From Actinoallomurus sp048498315 (lineage in GTDB: Bacteria; Actinomycetota; Actinomycetes; Streptosporangiales; Streptosporangiaceae): a DNA stretch of 58,526 bases. The translations under genes and the position numbers were made by a program. The notes under the pieces were generated by a model. That model did not search any database. It was not told where the DNA came from and saw nothing but the letters and a program-made list of their open reading frames with translations. Below, in pieces: positions 8,185-17,280 of the stretch (within the stretch, counting starts at the first letter, position 1; the number at the start of each line of letters is the position of its first letter). The stretch is from NCBI GenBank assembly GCA_048498315.1, contig JBEHYF010000014.1, positions 1-58,526 of the forward strand. Direction: 5' to 3'.

Positions 8185-8522
8185 CGACGGGACCCACCTG
8201 CCGTGGGTGAGGCCCGCACGGTGGCCGGGATGCGCGGTACGGGGTGACCGGCGGCAGCGGCGGAGGCGGCGCTGCGGCCATGGCGGGATCGGCTCGGCCC
8301 GGCCGCGAGCGAAGTGGCCGGCGCAGGCGTGCCAGGAGGCGGGTCTGAACGACGAGCAGCCGGCTCGACCCGACCGTGGAGGGCCGGCTCCATGGCGCGG
8401 CCGGCTCAGCCTGGCGATGGCGCGGCCGGCTGGGGTCGGCGGCGGCCAGCACCGTGGCCCGGGCACGGGCCCGCGTGGTCACCGTGGCCGTGGCGGGGCC
8501 GGCTCCGGGCGCGCGGCCGGGG
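8185..8522. other. Convergent intergenic region with GCCGGCT repeats
   Basis: No gene is supported. The stretch is extremely GC-rich. It holds a 15-base direct repeat beginning ATGGCGCGGCCGG (8392-8406 and 8417-8431) and several further GCCGGCTC copies. It separates the PPA1309 and protease stops and may hold their terminators, but no clean stem with a T tract is visible. Confidence 0.45.
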
Positions 8523-9587
8523 TCAGCGCTTGGGGCAGGCCGGGATGGCCCCCCGGCCCGCGCGCAGTGCGGCCAGTGCCTTCAGCGCGCCGTCCATCGT
8601 GTCGACCCGGACGAGCCGCAGGCCCTTGGGCCTGGCGGCGACCGCGTCGGCGCAGTTCTGGGTGGGGGTGAGGAAGACGGTCGCCCCGGCGTGCCGCGCG
8701 GCCACCATCTTCTGCTGGATGCCGCCGATCGGGCCGACGTGGCCTTGCGGGTCGATGGTGCCGGTGCCGGCGATGAACCGCCCGCCGGTGATGTCCTGCG
8801 GGGTCAGCTTGTCGTAGATTCCCAGGGCGAACATCAGGCCGGCGCTGGGCCCGCCGATGTCGCCGACGCTGATCTTGACGCCGACAGGGAACTGGTACTT
8901 CTGCCGCAGCACCACGCCGACGACCGGCCTGCCGGGCTTGCCGCCCGTCCCGTCGGGTGAGGCGACGGTCGCCACCTTGACCGTCATCTGTGCATTACCG
9001 CGCTTAATGGTGAACGTCGCGGTATCGCCTGGTTTGTGCGCGGTCACCGCGGCGGTCACCGAGGTCATGTCCGCGACCTTCTTGCCGTCGATCGCGACGA
9101 TCACGTCACCGGGCTTGAGCTTTCCGTCGGCGGGCAGGCCCTTCTGCGTCGAGTCGACGAGCACCACGGCCTTCATCGGCATGTGCAGCTCGCGCATGGC
9201 CGCCGCGGTGGCCGACTCCTGCGAGTCGGTCATCTCCTCGGTGTTCTCCTGCTCGACCTTCTTGGTCGGCACGTTCTTCGGGAAGATCGTCTCCTCGGGG
9301 ACGACGGCGACGTCCGGGTTGAGCCAGCCGCGCAGTGCCGTGAACAGGTCGATCCGGTTGCCCGGCCCGCCCTGGTAGGCGACCGTGACGAAGTTCAGGT
9401 GCCCGTCGGTCGGATAGGTCTTCGCGCCGCTGATCTGGATGAGCGGGGTCTTGCCCAGCCGCCCGAGCGTGTTCGACGTGGGTCCCGGGCGGAGCGCCAC
9501 GTACGGCACGGGGATGAGCGCGGCGACCATGCCCAGGATGAGGATGAGCAGGCCGGTGACGAGCAGAGTGGCGGCGCGTCGGGACAT
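8523..9587 (-). CDS. YlbL-type membrane-anchored PDZ/Lon-like serine protease
   Basis: A 354-residue protein with one N-terminal transmembrane helix (LLVTGLLILILGMVAALIPV), an extracytoplasmic PDZ domain (GLPADGKLKPGDVIVAIDGK near residue 160) and a C-terminal Lon-type S16 protease domain. The catalytic serine is in GGPSAGLMFALG and the lysine in GGIQQKMVAARHAGA, giving the Ser-Lys dyad. Bacillus YlbL clears a cell-division inhibitor; the substrate here is unknown. The M. tuberculosis counterpart is Rv3194c. The small membrane protein gene lies just upstream on the same strand, so co-transcription is likely. Confidence 0.92.
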   Translation of the reverse strand: MSRRAATLLVTGLLILILGMVAALIPVPYVALRPGPTSNTLGRLGKTPLIQISGAKTYPTDGHLNFVTVAYQGGPGNRIDLFTALRGWLNPDVAVVPEETIFPKNVPTKKVEQENTEEMTDSQESATAAAMRELHMPMKAVVLVDSTQKGLPADGKLKPGDVIVAIDGKKVADMTSVTAAVTAHKPGDTATFTIKRGNAQMTVKVATVASPDGTGGKPGRPVVGVVLRQKYQFPVGVKISVGDIGGPSAGLMFALGIYDKLTPQDITGGRFIAGTGTIDPQGHVGPIGGIQQKMVAARHAGATVFLTPTQNCADAVAARPKGLRLVRVDTMDGALKALAALRAGRGAIPACPKR

Positions 9588-9596
9588 GCCGGAAGC

Positions 9597-9791
9597 CTAC
9601 GCCGTTGATCGCGGGCGCCGTCGCGCAACCGTACCCGGTGGGCGCTCCATGGCGTCGCGGAAGCGCTGGAAGTGCTCGATCTCCTCGAACGGCCTGCGCG
9701 ACGACCGGCGGCCGCGGCCCAGAAGGGTCAACAGCGCCCCGGTGAGCAGGGCGACCGCCAAGGGCACCGCCCACCACGCCAGAATGGACAT
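9597..9791 (-). CDS. Small single-pass membrane protein
   Basis: A 64-residue protein with an N-terminal hydrophobic helix (WWAVPLAVALLTGALLTLL), a basic stretch RGRRSSRR and a charged tail with FEEIEHFQRFRDAM. It is a short conserved-looking actinobacterial protein without known function. It ends 9 bases before the protease start codon and is probably co-transcribed with it. Confidence 0.7.
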   Translation of the reverse strand: MSILAWWAVPLAVALLTGALLTLLGRGRRSSRRPFEEIEHFQRFRDAMERPPGTVARRRPRSTA

Positions 9792-9867
9792 GCCGCCTCA
9801 CCTCATGCGAACAGGACAACTCACAGGGTAACCGGCACTTACCCGGCAACCCGCCATCCCATCCCCG

Positions 9868-10290
9868 TCACTCCGCGCCGACCCATTCCTCGCCGCCGTC
9901 GGCGAAGAGCTGGTGCTTCCAGATCGGCACCACGGCCTTGAGATCGTCGATCAGCATCCGGCAGGCGGCGAAGGCCTCGGCACGGTGCGGGCAGGCGACG
10001 GCCACGACGACGGCAAGATCGCCGATCTCCAGGTCACCGACCCGGTGCACGGCCGCCATCGCGCGGACGGGGAACTCCGCGGCGACCTTCTCCATCACCG
10101 TGCGCAGGCCGTCGGCGGCCCGGGGGTGGGCCGAGTACGACAGCCGGGACACCGCGCGGCGGTGATCTTCGTCCCGGACGGTGCCGACGAACAGCACGGT
10201 GCCGCCCGCGCCGGGATCGGCCACCGCGGCGAGGACCTCGTCGACCGACAGCGGCACGTCGCGAAGCCCAGCGAGCCGGATCACGTCCAC
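9868..10290 (-). CDS. moaE: Molybdopterin synthase catalytic subunit MoaE
   Basis: Large subunit of molybdopterin synthase. It transfers sulfur from thiocarboxylated MoaD to precursor Z (cyclic pyranopterin monophosphate) to form molybdopterin. About 140 residues from the GTG at 10290, which places the family N terminus (VIRLAGLRDVPLSVDEVL) correctly; an ATG at 10326 would add 12 unlikely residues. Conserved parts are GTVLFVGTVRDEDHRRAV, the VHRVGDLEIGDLAVVVAV strand and KAVVPIWKHQLFADG with the catalytic lysine. No other molybdenum cofactor gene is nearby. Confidence 0.93.
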   Translation of the reverse strand: MDVIRLAGLRDVPLSVDEVLAAVADPGAGGTVLFVGTVRDEDHRRAVSRLSYSAHPRAADGLRTVMEKVAAEFPVRAMAAVHRVGDLEIGDLAVVVAVACPHRAEAFAACRMLIDDLKAVVPIWKHQLFADGGEEWVGAE

Positions 10291-10480
10291 CCGTCGAAGG
10301 TACCCGTTGGGAAGCATCCGGCCCACCCCGCCGCCGGAACCGGCGGCTCACCTGGGACCCCGGCCCGTATCCACGGCAGGCGGCCACGGCGGGCCACCAT
10401 AGCGGGCGGCCATGCCGGGCGGCCACGGCCGAGTCAAGAATCAACGGTCGCCCCCCGTCGCCCGGCGCGGCCGGTACCGC

Positions 10481-11566
10481 CTACGCGCGGCGCTTGCGCC
10501 GGGCGCGGCGCACGATCGCGGCGGTGCCGATGACGGCGACCGTCGCGCCCGCGGCCGTGGCCATGGTGGCCTCCTTGCGGGCCAGGCGCCGCCCGACCAC
10601 CGCGTGCCGCCCGGAGACCTCGTCCAGCAGCGCGGCCAGCGCCTCGGCGTTGTCCCGCGACGGCTTCCAGCCCGCCTGGCGCAGCGTCGCGCAGTCGGCC
10701 ACCCACGGGTACACGACGTAGTGCAGGTCGGTGGCGGGCGCGGGCGTGACGCCGATGCGGTGCAGCCGCTGCGCGGTGCCGAACGTGATCGCCGCCGGCA
10801 GTTCGAACCGCCGCCGCCCGGTGATCTCCTCGACCTCCTCCTGCTCCAGCCAGCCCTCGCAGCCGACGGCGACGCGGCCGGAGATCTTCCCGAGGACGGC
10901 CAGTTCCAGGGCGCTGACCAGGTCGTCGACGTGGCAGAACTGCCAGCGCGGCGCACAGCCCTTCACGGTGAGCAGCCGCGGCGCCTCGAAGTGGCGGGTC
11001 ACAACCGTGTCGACGCCGGGGCCGACGAGCGCGGCCGGCCGAAGGACGGTGACGGTCATGCCCGGATGCGCCACCGGCGCCATCGCGGCCAGTTCCTCGA
11101 TCTCCAGGAAGTCGCCGACCACGCCGTCATCGGGCTCGGCCGCCAGGGGCGAGTCTTCCGGCAGCGGCACCGGGTTGCCGGCCTGCGCGCCGTACACCAT
11201 GGCGCTGGTGACGAGGACGACCCGCCGCACCCGCACCGCCGCCGCCGCGGTGATCACGGTCTGCGCGCCGCGCACGTTGTAGGCCCGCCGTTCGCGATGG
11301 TCGGTGTCGGGGGACAGGTCCATGTCGAGATGGACGATCACATCGACGTCCGAGATGCGGCCCATGAGCTGTGGATCACGGATGTCCACCACACGCCAGG
11401 TGATGCCGGACACGTCTCCCCGCCGGTCGTCGAGGCCGACGACCTTCTTGATTTCCGCCGACCCCGCCAGCCGGGCGGCCAGGGCGCGCCCCACGCCGTC
11501 GGAAGCCCCGGTGACCGCGACGACGGGGCCCGCGGTACGCCTTGGGCGAACCTGTCGTGTACTCAA
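10481..11566 (-). CDS. NAD-dependent epimerase/dehydratase family protein
   Basis: A 361-residue extended short-chain dehydrogenase. The Rossmann fold opens with VVAVTGASDGVGRALAARL, followed by a DIRDPQLMGRI acidic segment. The active-site region SAMVYGAQ carries a YxxxN-like rather than YxxxK pattern, so catalysis is doubtful. The C terminus has a hydrophobic stretch (ATMATAAGATVAVIGTAAIV) and a basic RRARRKRR tail, which could anchor it at the membrane. Start is probably TTG at 11566 behind GGAGG. It belongs to the conserved neighbourhood upstream of the DUF2342 gene; its substrate is unknown. Confidence 0.8.
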   Translation of the reverse strand: MSTRQVRPRRTAGPVVAVTGASDGVGRALAARLAGSAEIKKVVGLDDRRGDVSGITWRVVDIRDPQLMGRISDVDVIVHLDMDLSPDTDHRERRAYNVRGAQTVITAAAAVRVRRVVLVTSAMVYGAQAGNPVPLPEDSPLAAEPDDGVVGDFLEIEELAAMAPVAHPGMTVTVLRPAALVGPGVDTVVTRHFEAPRLLTVKGCAPRWQFCHVDDLVSALELAVLGKISGRVAVGCEGWLEQEEVEEITGRRRFELPAAITFGTAQRLHRIGVTPAPATDLHYVVYPWVADCATLRQAGWKPSRDNAEALAALLDEVSGRHAVVGRRLARKEATMATAAGATVAVIGTAAIVRRARRKRRA

Positions 11567-11655
11567 GTCGAGTGAGTCCTCCTAACGCACGCCTCCCGGC
11601 GACGACCGGCTAACGTGAAGGTTGTGACCTATTCATCCTGCCTGAGGTCGAGCCT

Positions 11656-12969
11656 GTGAGCGACATTCCCTTCGGGTTCAACCGCCCGGGAGATCCCGGC
11701 GACGAGAACAAGCCCGAGAACCAGAACCCGTTCGGCGCGCGCGACATGCAGGACTTCGCCACCATGTTGCACCAGTTCGCCGACATGCTGGCGAGCCAGT
11801 CCGCGAGCACCGGTCCGCTCAACTGGGACCTGGCCAAGAACGTCGCGCGGCACCTCGTCGTCGAGCAGGGCGACCCGTCGGTCCTCGATGCCGAACGCCG
11901 TTCGGTCGAAGAGGCGCTCCGGCTGGCCGAGCTGTGGCTGGATGAGGTGACGACGCTCCCGGCGGGCATTCGCACGCCCAGGGCGTGGAGCCGTTCGGAG
12001 TGGATCGAGCAGACCCTGCCCGTCTGGTCGAAGGTCTGCGACCCGATCGCGGCGCGGATGGTCGACTCGATGGACTCGGCCATGCCCGAGGAGATGAAGG
12101 CGATGGCCGGCCCGCTGATCGGCATGATGCGGCAGATGTCCGGGGCGATGGTCGGCGGGCAGGCCGGCCAGGCGCTCGGCGCGCTCGCCCTCGAGGTGGT
12201 CGGCTCGGCCGACGTCGGGCTGCCGCTGGCGCCGGATGGCGTCGGCGCGCTGCTGCCCGCCGGGGTGGCCGCGTTCGGCGAGGGCCTGGACGTGGGCGCC
12301 GACGACGTACGCGTCTACCTCGCGCTTCGGGAGGCCGCCCACCAGCGGCTGTTCGTGCACGTGCCGTGGCTGCGCGCACACCTGCTCGGCGCCGTGGAGG
12401 ACTACGCGCGGGGCATCACCGTCGACCTTTCCAAGATCGAGGACGCCATCGCCGGCGCCGACCTCACGAACCCGGAGGCCCTGCAGAAGGCGCTCGGCGG
12501 CGAGCTGTCGCTCACGCCGGAGGAGACGCCGCAGCAGAAGGCCGCCCTCGCCCGCCTGGAGACGGCGCTGGCGCTGGTCGAGGGCTGGGTCGACACGGTC
12601 GTGAACAAGGCCGCCGAGGGCCGGCTGCCGTCCGCCGGCAAGCTCGCCGAGGCGGTGCGCCGGCGGCGCGCCACCGGCGGCCCGGCCGAGCGAACGTTCG
12701 CCACGCTCGTCGGCCTGGAGCTGCGCCCGCGCCGCCTGCGCGAGGCCGCCGACCTGTGGAGGCGCCTCGGCGAGGTCCGCGGCAGCGAGGGCCGTGACGC
12801 CGTGTGGGCGCACCCCGACCTCATGCCGACCGCGGATGACCTGGACGCTCCGCAGGCGTTCGTCGAAGGCCGGACCGCCGCGGCCGACATCGACATCTCC
12901 CAGCTCACCGAAGGCGGCGAGAAGGGCGACGACGAGACCGGCGACGGCGAGGGCATCGCCGGCCGATGA
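11656..12969 (+). CDS. DUF2342 (zinc-dependent metalloprotease-like) protein
   Basis: A 437-residue protein of the actinobacterial DUF2342 family, annotated elsewhere as a putative hydrolase or zinc-dependent metalloprotease (M. tuberculosis Rv3195 type). Family landmarks are ARDMQDFATMLHQFADMLA, SWSEWIEQTLP-like text at residue 110, the Gly/Met-rich MIGMMRQMSGAMVGGQAGQA and ALREAAHQRLFVHVPWLR. No classical HExxH is visible, so peptidase activity is unproven. The GTG start is at 11656. The stop overlaps the NUDIX start (ATGA), so the two are translationally coupled. Confidence 0.85.
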   Translation: MSDIPFGFNRPGDPGDENKPENQNPFGARDMQDFATMLHQFADMLASQSASTGPLNWDLAKNVARHLVVEQGDPSVLDAERRSVEEALRLAELWLDEVTTLPAGIRTPRAWSRSEWIEQTLPVWSKVCDPIAARMVDSMDSAMPEEMKAMAGPLIGMMRQMSGAMVGGQAGQALGALALEVVGSADVGLPLAPDGVGALLPAGVAAFGEGLDVGADDVRVYLALREAAHQRLFVHVPWLRAHLLGAVEDYARGITVDLSKIEDAIAGADLTNPEALQKALGGELSLTPEETPQQKAALARLETALALVEGWVDTVVNKAAEGRLPSAGKLAEAVRRRRATGGPAERTFATLVGLELRPRRLREAADLWRRLGEVRGSEGRDAVWAHPDLMPTADDLDAPQAFVEGRTAAADIDISQLTEGGEKGDDETGDGEGIAGR

Positions 12970-13499
12970 TCCTACACGCCGACGCCGTACGGGCGCTGTC
13001 GGAGTGGACCGCGCCCGACGACGCGCAGGAGGCGCTACGCCGCGACTTCCTCGCCCACCTCGCGGCGCACGACGACGGCGTGTGGCGCGAGTGCGTCGCC
13101 GGGCACCTGACCGCCAGCACCCTCGTCCTCGACGCCGCCCGCAGCCGCGTGCTGCTGACCCTGCATCCGAAGGCGGGCCTGTGGCTGCAGCTCGGCGGCC
13201 ACTGCGAGCCGTCCGACACGTCGCTGGCGGGCGCGGCGCTGCGCGAGGCGACCGAGGAGTCGGGCATCGCGGGCCTGCGGCTGCTGCCCGGGCCGCTGCA
13301 CCTCGACCGGCACCGCGTGTGGTGCCACGGCGGCTCCTACCACCTCGACGTGCAGTACGCCGCCGTCGCCCCCGCGGGGGCCACCGAGCGGATCAGCGCG
13401 GAGTCCGACGACCTGCGCTGGTTCGCCCTCGACGCCGTCCCGGCCGACACCGACGACGTTCTACGCCGCCTCGTCGCGCGGGCCCGCGCCCTCGCCTGA
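12966..13499 (+). CDS. NUDIX hydrolase
   Basis: A 177-residue NUDIX hydrolase, which would cleave a nucleoside-diphosphate-linked substrate. The Nudix box reads GGHCEPSDTSLAGAALREAT followed by EESGI, with the REx2EE metal ligands intact. Its start overlaps the end of the DUF2342 gene by four bases. The substrate cannot be predicted. It is the last backbone gene before the first accessory block. Confidence 0.9.
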   Translation: MILHADAVRALSEWTAPDDAQEALRRDFLAHLAAHDDGVWRECVAGHLTASTLVLDAARSRVLLTLHPKAGLWLQLGGHCEPSDTSLAGAALREATEESGIAGLRLLPGPLHLDRHRVWCHGGSYHLDVQYAAVAPAGATERISAESDDLRWFALDAVPADTDDVLRRLVARARALA

Positions 13500-13598
13500 C
13501 GATCCGCTGCCCACCGGCCGTACGGACGGTCCGGCGCGCGCCTCCATGAGCAGGACGCCACGGCCGGCGCCCCCGCCGCGATCCCGCGCCGCAGCGGT

Positions 13599-14603
13599 TC
13601 AGTCGAGGTGCGGCGGCAGGCCGAACAGCGGGAAGAGCGTCTCGGTGTCGAGGAAGAAGTTCAGCCCGGCGATGCGGCCGCCTGAGATCTCCAGGACCTG
13701 TAGCGACCAGGGCGCGTGGCCGCCCGCCGGATCCACGCGGTACTGGCCGAACGCGGGCGCGCCGTTGGCCACCGTCGGCACCAGCCGGGACCCGCGGCAG
13801 CCGATGCCGTTGCCGAGCATCCAGGTACGGATGTCGGCCGGGCCGCGCAGCCACAGCTCGTAGGGCGGCATGGATTGGACGGCGTCTTCGTACAGGAGGG
13901 CGACCAGCGAGTCGATGTCGTAGCGTTCGAACGCGTCGACGTAGCGGGCGAGCAGGGCGCGCTGCTCGTCGTCCATCGGCCGGACCGGATCGGTGACCGC
14001 CGGGTTGCCGGCCGCGATCGTCGCCCGCGCCCGCTGCAGGGCGCTGTTGACCGACGGGACCGAGGTGTCGAGCAGCTCGGCGACCTCGCCGGCCTTCCAG
14101 CGCAGCACCTCCCGAAGGATCAGCACGGCGCGCTGGCGGGGCGGCAGGTGCTGGAGCGCCGCGACGAACGCCAGCCGCACCGTCTCGCGGGCGATCACCC
14201 GCTCGGCCGGGTCGTCCTCGTCGGCCAGCACCCGGCCGTCGGGGATCGGCTGCAGCCACGGGACCTCCGGCGACGGCGTGCCGGGCGGGGTGTCGCCCGG
14301 CACGGCGGCGCCGAAGTCCATCGGCCGGGCCCGGCGCTTGCCGCTCTTGAGCATGTCGAAGCAGACGTTGGTGGCGATGCGGTACAGCCAGGACCGCAGC
14401 GCCGCCCGCCCCTCGAAGCCGTCGGCGCCACGCCAGGCGCGGATGAGCGTCTCCTGCACGGCGTCTTCGGCCTCGAACGCCGAGCCGAGCATGCGGTAGC
14501 AGTATCCGGTCAGCTCCTTGCGGTACTGCTCCAGCGGCAGCTCCGCCCGCCCGAGGGCCGTCGCGCCGCCGGCGGCCGCACCCGTCGCCGCCATATCGTT
14601 CAT
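13599..14603 (-). CDS. ECF sigma factor with SnoaL-like C-terminal domain (SigJ/SigG type)
   Basis: A 334-residue extracytoplasmic-function sigma factor. Region 2 (LTGYCYRMLGSAFEAEDAVQ, then RSWLYRIATNVCFDMLK) and region 4 (HLPPRQRAVLILREVLRWKA, ending SVPSVNSALQRARA) are intact. They are followed by a NTF2/SnoaL-like domain of about 130 residues (LLARYVDAFERYDIDSLVAL), as in sigma factors that carry their own regulatory domain and lack a classical anti-sigma. The start at 14603 is chosen because GGGGAGG lies 7 bases upstream; longer frames have no such site. No anti-sigma gene is adjacent. Confidence 0.92.
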   Translation of the reverse strand: MNDMAATGAAAGGATALGRAELPLEQYRKELTGYCYRMLGSAFEAEDAVQETLIRAWRGADGFEGRAALRSWLYRIATNVCFDMLKSGKRRARPMDFGAAVPGDTPPGTPSPEVPWLQPIPDGRVLADEDDPAERVIARETVRLAFVAALQHLPPRQRAVLILREVLRWKAGEVAELLDTSVPSVNSALQRARATIAAGNPAVTDPVRPMDDEQRALLARYVDAFERYDIDSLVALLYEDAVQSMPPYELWLRGPADIRTWMLGNGIGCRGSRLVPTVANGAPAFGQYRVDPAGGHAPWSLQVLEISGGRIAGLNFFLDTETLFPLFGLPPHLD

Positions 14604-14730
14604 GGAAGGCCTCCCCTGTCGGGTCCGCGCCGCACCACCGGCCGATGCGTGAAACGCCATCGTAGGCGGCCCCACCGACAACCGGTAGAAACCCCCCGAC
14701 CTGGCATTTTCCCGTCGGCGGCTATTCACC

Positions 14731-16338
14731 TCACCGGCCGGCCAGATCGGACTCGGCCACGACCCGCAGCGCCTGCGCGGCGATGGTGAGGGCCGGGTTC
14801 ATCGCCGCGGAGGACGGGAAGAACCCGCCGTCGACGACCCACAGGTTCGCCACGTCGTGGGCGCGGCACCACGGGTCGAGGACGCTGGTCGCCGGGTCCG
14901 TACCGGCGACGACCGTGCCGCACTGGTGGCTGTTCATGCTGATGTCGAAGCGCTGGGTGGCGACGGCGTCGTAGCCGGCCGCGCGCAGCAGCCGCCGGGC
15001 CCGCCGGTGCAGGAGGCGGTGGGTGCTCATGCCGCGCGCGACGCGCGCGGTCCTGATCCGGCCGGCGGAGTCGACGGTGACGCGGTTGTCCGGATCCGGC
15101 AGGTCCTCGGCCATGACGAGCCACTCGACGCTGCGCCGGGCGAACCGGTCGAGCAGGGCGAGCGGCAGGCGGGTGGCCCAGCTCTTCATCATGATCCCCT
15201 GCACCTTGCCGATGAGCTGCAGCGTCCCGAGCGGGTAGCCGTCGCCGCCGTCGTGGTACCAGTCGTTGACCGACAGCGTCTTCTGGAAGACCACGTCGTT
15301 ACGGCGGTCCAGGTCGATCGCGGCGATGTGGGCGTTGTTGTGCATCATGAAGTTGCGGCCGACCTGGCCGGAGGAGTTCGCCAGGCCGCCGGGGTGGCGG
15401 TCGTCGGCCGAGGCGAGCAGCAGCGCCGCGGACTGCACCGCGCCGGCGGCGAGCACGAACCGGTCGCCTCTGATCTCCATGACGCCGTCCGGGCCCTCGG
15501 CGACCAGGTGGTCCACCCGCCGTCCCGTGCGGTCGGTGACGATGCGGCGCACCCGCACCCCGGTCATGAGGCGGGCGTTTCCGGTGGCGAGGGCCGGGTC
15601 GATCGCGCAGACCTCCGCGTCGCTCTTGGCGGCGACCCGGCAGGGGAAGCCGTCGCAGGTGCGGCAGCGGATGCACGCGCCGCCGTCCCGCAGGTCGACG
15701 CCCATCGCGTTGGCGCTCGGGTGCACGCCCTGCGCCCGGAGGCGCCCGGCGAGATCGGCGACGTACGGCTCGTGCTCCAGCGCGGGGTGGGGGAACGGCG
15801 TGCTGCGCCACGGCTCCGTCGGGTCCTCGCCGGTCGTGCCGTGCACGCGATAGATCCGCTCCGCCTCGCCGTAGTAGGGCTCCAGGTCCGCGTAGCGGAA
15901 CGGCCAGGCCGGGGAGGTGCCCTCCCGGTGCTCGACCGCGGTGAAGTCGCGCTCGCGGAAGCGCGGCAGGCTGGCCCCGTACACCTTGGTGCTGCCGCCC
16001 ACGACGTGGTGCACGCCGGGCCGGAATCGCCGGCCGGTACGGTCCAGCCACCACTCGTCCGGCTTGTAGCGGCGGTCGACGAACACCGCGCGCGGCGACC
16101 AGTTCTCCGGCTCGCGCGGCAGCCGCTCGCCGCGTTCCAGGACGAGGACGTCGACGCCGCGCCGGGCCAGGGCGAGCGCGGTGGTCGCGCCGCCCATGCC
16201 GGAGCCGATCACGACGACGTCCGCGCCCGGCGGCCCGTCCGGCCGCCGGCGCGCCGACGCCTCTCCAGGTGATGCGGGCACGCGAACCTCCCGGCGGGAC
16301 ACGCCGTTGGTTAGGCTCATGCCTTTGTAGCGTTCCAT
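14731..16338 (-). CDS. GMC family FAD-dependent oxidoreductase
   Basis: About 535 residues. The N-terminal FAD-binding motif is VVIGSGMGGATTALALARR near residue 42. The substrate domain has a Cys cluster (ACIRCRTCDGFPCR), FVLAAGAVQSAALLLAS, and the C-terminal GMC motif with NSHQCGTVVAGTDPATSVLD and NPALTIAAQALRVV. Such enzymes oxidise sugars, alcohols or sterols with flavin; the substrate is unknown. Start is 16338, with 16320 as alternative. It is divergent from the shikimate-dehydrogenase-like gene with under 40 bases between them, so a shared regulatory region is likely. Confidence 0.9.
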   Translation of the reverse strand: MERYKGMSLTNGVSRREVRVPASPGEASARRRPDGPPGADVVVIGSGMGGATTALALARRGVDVLVLERGERLPREPENWSPRAVFVDRRYKPDEWWLDRTGRRFRPGVHHVVGGSTKVYGASLPRFRERDFTAVEHREGTSPAWPFRYADLEPYYGEAERIYRVHGTTGEDPTEPWRSTPFPHPALEHEPYVADLAGRLRAQGVHPSANAMGVDLRDGGACIRCRTCDGFPCRVAAKSDAEVCAIDPALATGNARLMTGVRVRRIVTDRTGRRVDHLVAEGPDGVMEIRGDRFVLAAGAVQSAALLLASADDRHPGGLANSSGQVGRNFMMHNNAHIAAIDLDRRNDVVFQKTLSVNDWYHDGGDGYPLGTLQLIGKVQGIMMKSWATRLPLALLDRFARRSVEWLVMAEDLPDPDNRVTVDSAGRIRTARVARGMSTHRLLHRRARRLLRAAGYDAVATQRFDISMNSHQCGTVVAGTDPATSVLDPWCRAHDVANLWVVDGGFFPSSAAMNPALTIAAQALRVVAESDLAGR

Positions 16339-16374
16339 CCGCTCTTGCACTAGATGTCGGAGGCAGGAGGTCCG

Positions 16375-17244
16375 ATGCCCGAGCCCACCGACCGCTCGCC
16401 GAGCTTCCTCAGCGTGCTCACCGGGTCCTTCGCCATGCCCGCCGCGGAGAACCCGACCGTCGCGATGGTCGAGGCCGCCTACCGCCACCACGGCATCGAC
16501 GCCCGGTACCTCAACTGCGAGGTCGCGCCGGACGCGCTCGGCGACGCCGTACGCGGGGCGCGCGCGATGGGCTGGGCGGGCTTCAACTGCTCGATTCCGC
16601 ACAAGGTCGCGGTGGTCGAGCATCTCGACGGACTCGCGGAGTCGGCGCGGATCATCGGCGCGGTCAACTGCGCCGTCCGCCGCGACGGCCGGTTCATCGG
16701 GGAGAACACCGACGGCCAGGGCTTCCTCGCCGCACTGCGCACGGTGACCGACCCTGTCGTGCGGCATGTCGTTGTGTTCGGCGTGGGCTGCGCCGCCCGC
16801 GCGATCGCGGTCGAGGCCGCCCTCGCCGGTGCGGCGTCCATCACCGTCGTCAACCGCTCCGCCGAACGAGGCCGCGAGCTCGCCCGGCTCGTCGGCGAGC
16901 GCACCCCCGCCTCCGCCGAGTACGTGGCGTGGGACCGCCGGTACCGCATCCCGGACTCGGCCGGCATCGTCGTCAACGCCACCTCGATCGGCCTGTACCC
17001 GGACGTCGACGCCCGGCTCGACCTCGACCCGGACGGCCTCCGGCCGCACATGGTGGTCGCCGACGTGATCCCGAACCCGCCGCGCACCCGGCTGCTGCGC
17101 GAGGCCGCCGCCCGCGGCTGCACGACGCTCGACGGGCTCGGCATGCTGGTCGAGCAGGGCCGCATCGGCATCCGGCACTGGACCGGCGTCGATGCCGACG
17201 CCGCCGTCATGCGCCGCACCCTCGCGGACATCTTCGGCGTCTGA
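16375..17244 (+). CDS. Shikimate/quinate dehydrogenase family protein
   Basis: A 289-residue AroE-superfamily oxidoreductase. Catalytic lysine sits in FNCSIPHKVAVVEHL, the aspartate in GENTDGQGFLAAL, and the nucleotide-binding loop is VVFGVGCAARAIAVEAAL; NRSAERGRELARL follows as in NADP-preferring members. The shikimate-binding serines near the N terminus (usual SxS) are weakly conserved (FAMPAAENPTVAM), so it may be a quinate- or shikimate-like paralogue rather than the biosynthetic enzyme. The ATG at 16375 is chosen for its AGGAGG site; the ATG at 16354 is upstream of that site. Confidence 0.82.
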   Translation: MPEPTDRSPSFLSVLTGSFAMPAAENPTVAMVEAAYRHHGIDARYLNCEVAPDALGDAVRGARAMGWAGFNCSIPHKVAVVEHLDGLAESARIIGAVNCAVRRDGRFIGENTDGQGFLAALRTVTDPVVRHVVVFGVGCAARAIAVEAALAGAASITVVNRSAERGRELARLVGERTPASAEYVAWDRRYRIPDSAGIVVNATSIGLYPDVDARLDLDPDGLRPHMVVADVIPNPPRTRLLREAAARGCTTLDGLGMLVEQGRIGIRHWTGVDADAAVMRRTLADIFGV

Positions 17245-17280
17245 CGGTGCACCGGAGCATCGAACGGAACGGTCCGGCGC

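Noticed and set aside
5899..8466. 855-codon frame antisense or out of frame to UPF0182 and PPA1309
   Set aside because: Shadow of real genes, no family features.
11656..12969. DUF2342 protein as a proven zinc protease
   Set aside because: No HExxH or other full zinc-protease motif is visible; kept as family name only.
16279..17252. Minus-strand frame opposite the shikimate-dehydrogenase-like gene
   Set aside because: Pure antisense; the plus-strand frame has catalytic Lys and Asp and a ribosome site.
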